Assembly (NCBI GenBank): GCA_022773025.1
Contig: JALEZF010000088.1
Coordinates: 1-33,672, forward strand
Direction of reading: 5' to 3'
Origin: Clostridium sp.
GTDB lineage: Bacteria; Bacillota; Clostridia; Clostridiales; Clostridiaceae
Length of the DNA: 33,672 nt
Made by a program: the position numbers and the translations under genes. Positions 15,414 through 22,469 of this stretch are shown here, one piece after another. How positions within the stretch are numbered: position 1 is the stretch's first letter; the number at the start of each line of letters is the position of its first letter. The notes beneath the pieces are model-generated. The model did not search any database. It was given only the letters and a program-made list of their open reading frames with translations, and had not been told where the DNA came from.

Positions 15414-16772
15414 CTATTTAAAATCTTCTATGGACTTTAGTGAATATCCTTCTTTATAAATCTCATTTATTAATTTGTGAAGCATAGAATTTTCATCGTA
15501 CTTATAGTAAGGATAGCCATTTTCATCTTTTTCTATCTTTATATATTCAAATTCCTTGCTTGGATGATAGTAAAAACTCTTTAAATTTTCATCCTTTGCT
15601 TTTATCTTGTCTATCATTTCATCTACATTTTTATCCTTAACATAACCTAAAGGTGCTGGAATAAACTTCGTTCTATTATTTCTTACACTTTTATAAACAT
15701 TATAATTCCATACCCCTATACATGGCTCATATACATAATTAAAATATTCCTCTAACATGGTCTGGAATTCCTCGCTACTTCTATAATGAGGTGTTTCAAA
15801 GAAGACATGAGGTATATTTAATCTATTAGCAGTGTTTAAGGCCGTTTCTACCTTAGTTTTCTTTTCCTCATAAGTTTGATTAAAACTATCTTGAAATTCC
15901 GATCCTATTATGCTCTCTGCATCTCCAAATTGATGAGTATATCCATGAAGTCCAACTACAGCCCCTCTGTCAATGAGGTAATCCAAAGTATATAGAAAGT
16001 GAGCATTACTAAAATTAAGGTTTTTAAGAAGATCATTATCTATGTTCTTTTCAGGATTCACATACCTTGGCACCCAAGCTACATGGAACTTTGCTCCCTT
16101 TTGCTCTAAGTAGTCTCCTTCTATTCTAAATTTTTCTAGATTCTCATCCTTTGAGTATACATCTCCAGCAGTCACATCTTCTAGTCTCATATAAGCTCTT
16201 TTTGTAAGACTTTTAGGAGCTTTTTCTTTGTCTAACACTTGTCTATTTTTAAATATACTTATAGTGCTACTTGTACTATCCCAAGAAGTTTTAAGGTTTA
16301 GCACTTCAGTTATATCTATCATTGTCATATAGAGCTTATCCTCTACCATGACCGCTTCTCCTCTCAAATCTTTCCACTTTTTCCCCTTTTGATATCTACC
16401 GCTTTTCAAATCTATTTTTACATCATTTATAGTTGCATAATCATCTTCTATCTTAAGTTCATCACCAGTAACACTACATACATCCTCCATATCAAGATAA
16501 TATCTATTGTCACATTGAATACACTTATGATTTAGTTTTAAAGGCTTTCCCTCAAAATTAAAGTTGACATTCACATTCCCGTTTCCACCCTTTAAAATAA
16601 TTTCTCTTCTAGCTTTTTTATCGAGGGATATGGAATAGAAATCCTGTTTTATTTCTTTTCCTTTTTCAGGCATATTATAGAGTCCAATTATCAAAAAGCC
16701 TATAATCCATAGTATAAATACTACATTTATTTTTTTCTTGCTCCTTTTTAATTTCCCCCATTTAATTTTCAT
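15414..16772 (-). CDS. Membrane-anchored DUF2334 polysaccharide deacetylase-like protein
   Basis: This 452-residue protein has a basic N-terminus and one membrane segment at about 15-33. A copper-amine-oxidase-type N-domain-like region spans about 60-178 (short beta repeats, LDMEDVCSVTG). A DUF2334 NodB-like catalytic domain spans about 190-450. Metal-site candidates are RLEDV (196-200) and GLHGYTHQ (274-281). The enzyme would face outside and remove acetyl groups from a surface or cortex-related polysaccharide; this is known for the superfamily and inferred here. AGGGGGG precedes the ATG. It is upstream of the solute-binding lipoprotein on the same strand, probably one operon, next to coat glycosyltransferases. 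Confidence 0.78.
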   Translation of the reverse strand: MKIKWGKLKRSKKKINVVFILWIIGFLIIGLYNMPEKGKEIKQDFYSISLDKKARREIILKGGNGNVNVNFNFEGKPLKLNHKCIQCDNRYYLDMEDVCSVTGDELKIEDDYATINDVKIDLKSGRYQKGKKWKDLRGEAVMVEDKLYMTMIDITEVLNLKTSWDSTSSTISIFKNRQVLDKEKAPKSLTKRAYMRLEDVTAGDVYSKDENLEKFRIEGDYLEQKGAKFHVAWVPRYVNPEKNIDNDLLKNLNFSNAHFLYTLDYLIDRGAVVGLHGYTHQFGDAESIIGSEFQDSFNQTYEEKKTKVETALNTANRLNIPHVFFETPHYRSSEEFQTMLEEYFNYVYEPCIGVWNYNVYKSVRNNRTKFIPAPLGYVKDKNVDEMIDKIKAKDENLKSFYYHPSKEFEYIKIEKDENGYPYYKYDENSMLHKLINEIYKEGYSLKSIEDFK

Positions 16773-16831
16773 AATTTCTGCCCCCCTCTTGTTCTAACTT
16801 TAAATATATCTATCTCTATTCTAATATTTAA

Positions 16832-16873
16832 AATAATGTGATAATATTACTTATATCATTTTATCACATTATT
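16832..16873. repeat. Perfect 13-bp inverted repeat upstream of acylphosphatase
   Basis: AATAATGTGATAA (16832-16844) and TTATCACATTATT (16861-16873) are exact reverse complements around a 16-base spacer, ending 6 bases before the GGAG site of the acylphosphatase gene. It could be an operator or a 5'-UTR hairpin. Confidence 0.6.
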
Positions 16874-16891
16874 TCATTGGAGTTGATATTG

Positions 16892-17164
16892 ATGAAACGA
16901 GTTTATGTTAGAATTAAGGGAAGAGTTCAAGGCGTTGGATTTAGATTTTTCGCTCAAACTTTAGCAATGGATTTTGATTTGACAGGCTATGTTAAAAATT
17001 CTTATGATGGGTCTGTTATTATCGAAGCTCAGGGTAATGAAGAAAATCTTAATAAGTTTATAGATAATCTTCAAACAGGCAATAGATTTGCAAATGTAGA
17101 AGACATGGAAGTATCCTCTATAAACTTAGATAAAACAGAAAAAAAATTTAAAGTGAAATATTAA
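16892..17164 (+). CDS. acyP: Acylphosphatase
   Basis: This is a 90-residue acylphosphatase, the normal family length. The signature GRVQGVGFRFF holds the catalytic Arg, and GYVKNSYDGSV holds the catalytic Asn. It hydrolyses carboxyl-phosphate bonds such as acetyl phosphate in the cytoplasm; its physiological role is often unclear. The frame is open upstream to 16838, but those codons cover the inverted repeat, and the ATG at 16892 has GGAG nine bases upstream and gives the standard N-terminus. It is a single gene convergent with surE. Confidence 0.92.
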   Translation: MKRVYVRIKGRVQGVGFRFFAQTLAMDFDLTGYVKNSYDGSVIIEAQGNEENLNKFIDNLQTGNRFANVEDMEVSSINLDKTEKKFKVKY

Positions 17165-17196
17165 AGCCCTGTCAAAGAAATATATTAGCATAGCAA

Positions 17197-17238
17197 AAGA
17201 GCCTAATCTACATACAGTTAGTTGTAGACTAGGCTCTT
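17197..17238. terminator. Bidirectional terminator between acyP and surE
   Basis: AAGAGCCTAATCTACA pairs with TGTAGACTAGGCTCTT with a single mismatch around a 10-base loop, between two convergent genes. Confidence 0.7.
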
Positions 17239-17242
17239 CTTC

Positions 17243-18010
17243 CTATTTCTGTTGTTCAAAAATTTCTTCTGCTTCTTCTAGTAATTTAAAATTTGTAAGG
17301 TCGTAATGGAGAGGTGTCAAAGTTATATATCCTTTTTCAACATAACCTATATCATCTAAAGTTTCCTCTCTCTCATTCCTAATACCAGATATCTTGTAAG
17401 TCTCAGGATATTCTTCACCCTCAATTTTTATATATTCATGAGTATAGGTGCTTTTCCCTATAGGACATACCTTGATACCTTTTATTTCACCCTTACTCTT
17501 GTTTGGTACATTTACATTGAGTACCACATTAGGCTTTAGATAATTCTTTTCGGCTGTTTTTAGTATAGAAGATGCATACTTTGCCGCAACTGTATAATCC
17601 TCATCATTTCTATTCCAATCAACTTCTTGAGATATTGCTATAGATGGAAGGTCATATATGGCAGCCTCCATAGCCGCGGATACCGTTCCTGAATAGATTA
17701 CATCTGTTCCAAGATTGACTCCTCTATTTATTCCTGAGATAACAATATCAATATCCTTTGCTAATTTGTCTATACCCACCCTTACACAGTCTGCTGGAGT
17801 GCCGCTTATACTGTAGGCTTTACAATTGATTCCCTCTAATACTTCCTCTTTTATGCTTATAGGTTTAAATAGTGTTATGGAATGGCTTGAAGCACTTCTT
17901 TCTTCCCTTGGTGCTACTACTACAACTTCATGTTCCTTTGAAAGTTCTTTTGCCAAAGCATAGATGCCTCTTGCTCTTATTCCATCATCATTGGCTATTA
18001 ATATTTTCAT
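17243..18010 (-). CDS. surE: 5'-nucleotidase SurE
   Basis: This 255-residue protein has all SurE landmarks. They are ILIANDDGIRARGI at the N-terminus with the metal-binding Asp pair, RSASSHSIT, SGTPADCVRVGI, SGINRGVNLG with the metal Asn, and YSGTVSAAMEA. SurE dephosphorylates nucleoside 5'- and 3'-monophosphates with broad range in the cytoplasm. Length is typical. A GGGGTG site precedes the ATG. It appears to be a single-gene unit bounded by a terminator on its 3' side. Confidence 0.93.
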   Translation of the reverse strand: MKILIANDDGIRARGIYALAKELSKEHEVVVVAPREERSASSHSITLFKPISIKEEVLEGINCKAYSISGTPADCVRVGIDKLAKDIDIVISGINRGVNLGTDVIYSGTVSAAMEAAIYDLPSIAISQEVDWNRNDEDYTVAAKYASSILKTAEKNYLKPNVVLNVNVPNKSKGEIKGIKVCPIGKSTYTHEYIKIEGEEYPETYKISGIRNEREETLDDIGYVEKGYITLTPLHYDLTNFKLLEEAEEIFEQQK

Positions 18011-18092
18011 TTAGTTCACCCCTTCTAGCAATATATTTATAATTTTACCACACTTTTCTTAAAGGTTTCTTTAAGGTTTCTTTAAAATAATA

Positions 18093-18133
18093 AATAGGAG
18101 AACCTAATTAAAATTTAATCAAATTCTCCTATT
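18093..18133 (-). terminator. Terminator of the TauE/SafE permease gene
   Basis: AATAGGAGAA and TTCTCCTATT form the outer stem, with a second AT-rich stem inside. A T-rich stretch follows on the minus strand. Confidence 0.6.
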
Positions 18134-18150
18134 ATAATATGTTTATATTT

Positions 18151-19020
18151 TTAAGCTCTTTTTGCCTTCAAAGATTTAAACATGCTTAGCGATGTATATA
18201 ATACTACCGCTATAACAAGCCATTTTAAAACTTCTAATGGTAACTCTTTTACTAAATAGGCTGCTATAAATACTCCAAGAACACCAAAAATAGTTACTGC
18301 CATAGATGCTTTTGTATCATAAGTCTTTTCCCTTACAAACTTTATTGATGCTGATGGCATTAAGAAAGCACAAGATCCCATCATTATAGGAAATGCTATC
18401 TTTGGACTGAGCCCTAATGCATAAACTAAAGCCATGCATGGCGCATAAAGACCTATTCCCACTGTCATCAATGTACCTAAAATAAAGTTTCCAACTATAG
18501 CTATTGCAAGTTTAACTCCTGAAAGTCCTACTGCATCTCCACCAAGTGGCATAAGTCCTAATTGAGATATAAGCATTATTACTGCCACTACTAGTAAAGC
18601 TACTGCCATGGTAATTTGTATTTTCTTTTCATCGAGTTTTGAAACAAAGCCCGCTCCAACTATAGCTCCCAACGAAGCCGCTGCAATCATAGATATAAGT
18701 GTCACAGGTTCAACTTCTATACTGTCTATAAATATAAAAGCTTCTACTGCAACTGGAATAGTACATGCTACATTTAACGTACCAGGTATTAGTTTATCTC
18801 TTGTTATTTTAAATCCCTTTAATAGGGCGGTAAGAGGAGCAAAAGCACCTATTCCTAAAGTATCAAAGAAATTAACTATAAATCCTGAAACTCCGGCAGT
18901 TATAAAACTTCCTTCTCCAAGTTTTCCTTCATTGCTAGTCTTCACAAAGTCTTTCACAAAAACTACTGCAAATATTGCTACTAAGATTCCTAAAATCATT
19001 AATACAACTTTTGTTAACAC
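18151..19020 (-). CDS. TauE/SafE (DUF81) family membrane permease
   Basis: This is a 289-residue integral membrane protein with about eight hydrophobic segments and two related halves. Each half has a glycine-rich segment (GVSGFIVNFFDTLGIGAF and GNFILGTLMTVGIGLYAPC), typical of TauE/SafE anion exporters. The start is a GTG at 19020 with GGGGG eight bases upstream. It lies 103 bases after prdF on the same strand, separated only by a hairpin with no long T-run, so it may be read from the prd operon. Family members export small organic or sulfur-containing anions. Here it could export 5-aminovalerate or another fermentation product, which is speculation. Confidence 0.8.
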   Translation of the reverse strand: MLTKVVLMILGILVAIFAVVFVKDFVKTSNEGKLGEGSFITAGVSGFIVNFFDTLGIGAFAPLTALLKGFKITRDKLIPGTLNVACTIPVAVEAFIFIDSIEVEPVTLISMIAAASLGAIVGAGFVSKLDEKKIQITMAVALLVVAVIMLISQLGLMPLGGDAVGLSGVKLAIAIVGNFILGTLMTVGIGLYAPCMALVYALGLSPKIAFPIMMGSCAFLMPSASIKFVREKTYDTKASMAVTIFGVLGVFIAAYLVKELPLEVLKWLVIAVVLYTSLSMFKSLKAKRA

Positions 19021-19091
19021 ATTCTATTCCCCCTACTGGTATTTTTTACAACATTAAAACTACAATTACTATAAAATCTAGGTCCTATAGA

Positions 19092-19122
19092 ATAATATAG
19101 AGGGATTTACCCTCTATATTAT
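19092..19122 (-). repeat. Perfect 13-bp hairpin just after prdF
   Basis: ATAATATAGAGGG and its exact reverse complement surround the loop ATTTA, starting one base past the prdF stop. No U-run follows, so it may be a weak terminator or an mRNA 3'-end stabiliser before the TauE gene. Confidence 0.55.
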
Positions 19123-19123
19123 C

Positions 19124-20131
19124 TTATGAAAGGCTAAATCCGTATTTTACTGGGTCATCCTCGTCTATTACGAAGTGATTGAATCCTGTTATATACGCAC
19201 TTCCTGTTATTTCTGGAATTATTCCTTTGTAGCTTCCAACCATAGTTTCTTCTAAGATTCTTCCTTTAAACATGGTTCCAAGAATACTTTCGTATATAAA
19301 ATCTTCACCTATATTTAATTTTCCTTTGGCGTAAAGTGCTGCCATCTTTGCACTTGTTCCTGTTCCACAAGGTGATCTATCCACCTGTCCTTCACCAAAT
19401 ACAACTACGTTTTGATATGTAGCCTTTGGATTTTTAGAAGGTCCATATATTTCAACCAAGTCTACAGTTTTTATATGATCTAATGTAGGATGCTTTATCT
19501 CTACTGTTTTATTGATTATATCTCTTATTACAAGTCCTATTTCAGTAATTTTTGTAGAGTTTTCTGGGCATATGTCTATTCCTAGTTCTCTACTATCTAC
19601 TAAAGCAAAGAAACTTCCTCCAAAAGATATATCAACCTTTACATTCCCTATATTAGGAACATCTATAACTATTCCTTCCTTGTATAGGAAAGATGGAACA
19701 TTTACTATAGAAGCTTCTACAGCTTTTCCATTTTCAACTTTAACCTTCGCTTTTACAAGACCAGCAGGTGCTTCTAATACTATATCAGTATATGGCTCTT
19801 TCACCTCTACCATTCCTGTTTCTACAGCTATTGTAGCCGCACCTATAGATCCGTGACCACACATATTAAGGTATCCGCCACCATCCATGAAGATTATTCC
19901 TAAGTCAGCCTCTTCTGTAGTTGGTGCTGTTATTATTGAACCAAACATATCTTTATGGCCTCTCGGCTCATGCATGATAGCTGTTCTTACATAATCCATA
20001 TTATTTTCTAGATATGCCTTTTTCTCTGGCATAGTCTTTCCTTTTATAGAAGGTATTCCTCCTGTAACTACTCTAGTTGGTTCTCCCATTGTATGAGAAT
20101 CAACGGCTTGAATAGATTTTATAAATCTCAT
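19124..20131 (-). CDS. prdF: Proline racemase
   Basis: This 335-residue enzyme interconverts L- and D-proline, supplying the D-isomer for the reductase. The two catalytic cysteines are visible: MCGHGSIGAA (Cys91) and SPCGTGTSAK (Cys255). The N-terminal DSHTMGEPTRVV motif is typical. Having both Cys separates it from trans-3-hydroxyproline dehydratases, which have Thr at the second site. The gene starts 3 bases after prdE ends, with AGGGGG upstream, and is the last clear member of the prd operon. Confidence 0.93.
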   Translation of the reverse strand: MRFIKSIQAVDSHTMGEPTRVVTGGIPSIKGKTMPEKKAYLENNMDYVRTAIMHEPRGHKDMFGSIITAPTTEEADLGIIFMDGGGYLNMCGHGSIGAATIAVETGMVEVKEPYTDIVLEAPAGLVKAKVKVENGKAVEASIVNVPSFLYKEGIVIDVPNIGNVKVDISFGGSFFALVDSRELGIDICPENSTKITEIGLVIRDIINKTVEIKHPTLDHIKTVDLVEIYGPSKNPKATYQNVVVFGEGQVDRSPCGTGTSAKMAALYAKGKLNIGEDFIYESILGTMFKGRILEETMVGSYKGIIPEITGSAYITGFNHFVIDEDDPVKYGFSLS

Positions 20132-20134
20132 AAT

Positions 20135-20611
20135 TTATTCCCCCTTGCGTCTCATTTTTAATTTTAGAAAACCTAAAGCTTTTTTAGCATCTAATGCTGT
20201 AACATTATTTTCTCCTACAACTTCTGTCTCTATTCCTAAAGCGGACTTATTAAAATCTACTATTGTATCCATATATGAATTAGTTACTACAAATTTACCT
20301 TGAGTTCCTACAAAACTCATTCCTACAACAGGTATGTTCTTTTTCCCTATTTCCTCAATAGTATGAGCAAAATCTACATGACTGTTTCCCCAGCCATCAA
20401 CAGAAACTATAGCACCCTCTGCACCCATAGCTTCTACTAGATTTCCTACCCTATCTCCCACAAATAGCTTTTCTTTATTGTCTTGGGGTGTTCCAACTAT
20501 TATTATTCCTAATAGGTCAATGTCTTTGTCCTCATCTACTATGTTTAGAAGAGGATCTCTAAAATGATGAAGCGTGGTTTCCTTCGTAGATGGTCCTACT
20601 CCCATAATCAT
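20135..20611 (-). CDS. prdE: D-proline reductase-associated protein PrdE (PrdA C-terminal-like)
   Basis: This 158-residue protein resembles the part of PrdA that lies after the processing site. VGPSTKETTLHHFRDPLL aligns with IGPASKECSRHYWREPLV, and DGWGNSHVDFAHTIEEIG with EGFGNNHIDFASHIEQIG. PrdE is known as a small companion in prd operons with no fixed role. The pyruvoyl-forming Cys of PrdA is replaced by Gly (MGVGPS versus TCIGPA), so it cannot form the cofactor. GGAGG is 3 bases before the first ATG (20611) and 9 before the second (20605); the second may be the true start. It follows prdD by 13 bases. Confidence 0.85.
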   Translation of the reverse strand: MIMGVGPSTKETTLHHFRDPLLNIVDEDKDIDLLGIIIVGTPQDNKEKLFVGDRVGNLVEAMGAEGAIVSVDGWGNSHVDFAHTIEEIGKKNIPVVGMSFVGTQGKFVVTNSYMDTIVDFNKSALGIETEVVGENNVTALDAKKALGFLKLKMRRKGE

Positions 20612-20624
20612 CTTCCTCCTCTTT

Positions 20625-21377
20625 CTAATGCATAGCTCTTAAAGCGCCATCTCTGTATTCATTAGGTGTCAATAAAACAGGCATATTTCCCATGTCTATT
20701 ATTGACTTTGCACCAATAAAACCTCCTGGTTCATATGGAAATAATCCAGTGTCATACATAGCTCCTTGTCCTGCAACTTGCTTTACTATGACCACCTTTT
20801 TACTATAGTCAGTTTTTTTATTCATATAATCATAACGTTCATCGCATTTTCTGCCATTTAATTCTTTTAATGGTTTTCTTATACCTTGTACAATTTTATC
20901 GCATGTCCTATGACATTCCATTATTGCTAATCTATCTATTCCTTTTCCTTGCTTAAGTACTACATTTATATTTATTATCACATCATTTTTGCTAGGAGTA
21001 CCAGCTCTATCAAAGAACACTTGGTCCTTTAATATTCCTTCAGAAGATCCAAATTCCGCTACTTGAATTCCATCCTCATCAACGGCAGTAAGCATCATTG
21101 TAACTCCTGTTAGGGTATGAGTTATACCCTCACCAATTTTACCTAAAACTTTAGTGGCTATTGGTGAAAAATCCAAAATTGAATTAATAAAAATATTATG
21201 ATTATATGGATTTATTACATCTATTTTATATTCTTTTATGTATTCTCTATTACACTCTACTTTTTTCAAATCAGTGCTCAAATATAAAACTTTGTCTTCT
21301 ATATAAGTTCTTTCATCAAATTTTACCTTTTGTATATGAAAGGTTTTTATAGTAAGCTTATCTTCTCTTTTAACCAT
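20625..21377 (-). CDS. prdD: D-proline reductase-associated protein PrdD (PrdA N-part-like)
   Basis: This 250-residue protein is a paralogue of the middle part of PrdA (about residues 245-490). Shared blocks include TGVTMMLTAVDEDGIQVAEF, FGSSEGIL, VVIVKQVAGQGAMYD and GNMPVLLTPNEY. It lacks the N-terminal repeated modules of PrdA. It stops (DGALRAMH) exactly where PrdA is cleaved, and PrdE continues from there. Thus PrdD plus PrdE equal one PrdA-like chain encoded as two genes. The function is not established; a structural or maturation role in the reductase complex is plausible. AGGAAGG lies before the ATG. A strong intercistronic hairpin separates it from prdB. Confidence 0.85.
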   Translation of the reverse strand: MVKREDKLTIKTFHIQKVKFDERTYIEDKVLYLSTDLKKVECNREYIKEYKIDVINPYNHNIFINSILDFSPIATKVLGKIGEGITHTLTGVTMMLTAVDEDGIQVAEFGSSEGILKDQVFFDRAGTPSKNDVIININVVLKQGKGIDRLAIMECHRTCDKIVQGIRKPLKELNGRKCDERYDYMNKKTDYSKKVVIVKQVAGQGAMYDTGLFPYEPGGFIGAKSIIDMGNMPVLLTPNEYRDGALRAMH

Positions 21378-21411
21378 ATAATCGCCTTCCTAAAAATTAA
21401 TATAATCAAAT

Positions 21412-21440
21412 TCAGTGGAGCTATATAACAGCTCCACTGA
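21412..21440 (-). repeat. Intercistronic 11-bp hairpin between prdB and prdD
   Basis: TCAGTGGAGCT and its perfect reverse complement surround a 7-base loop between the prdB stop and the prdD ribosome binding site. No U-run follows, which suggests mRNA processing or stabilisation rather than full termination. Confidence 0.65.
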
Positions 21441-21450
21441 TAAATCTTTG

Positions 21451-22176
21451 TTATACTTTAGCTACATACTCGTAAGGAAGAGGTACTATCTTTCCTGGAG
21501 TATCAATTTCAATTAATTTTTCTAAAGTTTCTTTTAATATTGCATGTTGCATTTCCTTGTTGTTTGGTTCTCCTGCATTTGCTCCCATTGGAACAAGTGG
21601 AGCAACAGCTCTTGGAGTTCCTGTTTGTCTTACAACTGGTGGTAATGCTGCTATGATTATTGTAGGAATCCCCGATTCCTCAATCGCTCTCTGTACTAAA
21701 ACAGCTGAACGGTGACAAGTTCCTCAGCCAGCAGTTAAAACAACAGCATCAACATTTTCATCTTTTAATATTTTTGCAACGGCTGGACCAGTTTCATGAG
21801 AGAATTTCTCTTGGTTTCCGCCGCCTCCCATAAATCCTATGTGAACAGGAGCAACTTCTTTTATGAAGCCTTCTTCTGCTAATTCCTTTAATCTATCTAT
21901 AGGGAACATACAGTTGATGTCCTTATTTACATCGGCATTGTCATATCCTCCGTGAGATACCATAAGATCTGATGTCTTCGCATCTCCTGGAATTACTCTA
22001 TAAGTAAAGTCTCCTGCTAAATTAAATCTCTTATCGGATTTTAGATGAACTCCAGCAGCTGTAGCGAAAGCTATCTTCATGTCTTTTAATTCTTTTGTAA
22101 CTGGTGTCCATACTGGTGGTGGAGTTATTGGTACAAATATTTCGGATTGTAATCCCTTAACTGCAGTATAATCCAT
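21451..22176 (-). CDS. prdB: D-proline reductase selenoprotein subunit PrdB (in-frame UGA = Sec)
   Basis: This is the catalytic selenoprotein subunit of D-proline reductase. Reading through the UGA at 21724-21726 gives 241 residues with Sec at 151 in the motif TAGUGTCHRSAV (a UxxC arrangement). The frame continues 90 codons with family sequence (PPVVRQTGTPRAVAPLVPMG) to a TAA at 21451. The N-terminus (IFVPITPPPVW) and a GGGGN stretch near 123 are also PrdB-like. The selenol attacks D-proline bound to the PrdA pyruvoyl group and opens the ring to 5-aminovalerate. A short stem (CTGT/ACAG) begins about 20 bases after the UGA and could be the SECIS element. The ATG follows the preceding stop by 2 bases. 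Confidence 0.93.
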
Positions 22177-22178
22177 TC

Positions 22179-22430
22179 TTACATTCCTTCCTTTCTATTT
22201 CTCTTTTCAATATTGCTTACATATTTTTCATTAGGCTCTGAACTTACAACTTCAGGAAAGCTCATATTGAAGGCTACTTCCTGCCCAACTTTTAGTTCAT
22301 AATCTGTTATGAGCATTCTCATAGGCACTTTCATATATCCAAGTCTTCCTTTTAAGTCTATAGCTACACATCCATCATGGACTTCCACTATAATGCCTTG
22401 CATTTCTATTATTTTATCACCATATTTCAT
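22179..22430 (-). CDS. Small conserved protein between prdA and prdB (83 aa)
   Basis: This 83-residue soluble protein reads as a short beta-barrel-like sequence: IIEMQGIIVEVHDGCVAIDL, GRLGYMKVPMRML, and a charged C-terminal tail. From memory NCBI calls such proteins CBO2463/CBO2479-domain proteins, found in clostridial prd operons; their role is unknown. It lies 39 bases after prdA and its stop is 2 bases before the prdB ATG, so it is tightly coupled to PrdB translation. That position suggests a maturation or assembly factor for the selenoenzyme, which is inference. Confidence 0.75.
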   Translation of the reverse strand: MKYGDKIIEMQGIIVEVHDGCVAIDLKGRLGYMKVPMRMLITDYELKVGQEVAFNMSFPEVVSSEPNEKYVSNIEKRNRKEGM

Positions 22431-22469
22431 AGGATGTATCCTCTTTTCTATGACTGTGATTTTCTCAAA

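Noticed and set aside
18050-18090. Tandem AAGGTTTCTTT repeat upstream of surE
   Set aside because: Only two copies in AT-rich DNA; nothing further supports a function.
18608-19057. 149-codon plus-strand ORF opposite the TauE/SafE gene
   Set aside because: Antisense shadow; low-complexity Thr/Pro/Ile composition and no family resemblance.
21724-21726. In-frame stop in prdB read as a frameshift or pseudogene
   Set aside because: The UGA stands at the known Sec position (GUGTC) and the frame continues with 90 family-like codons.
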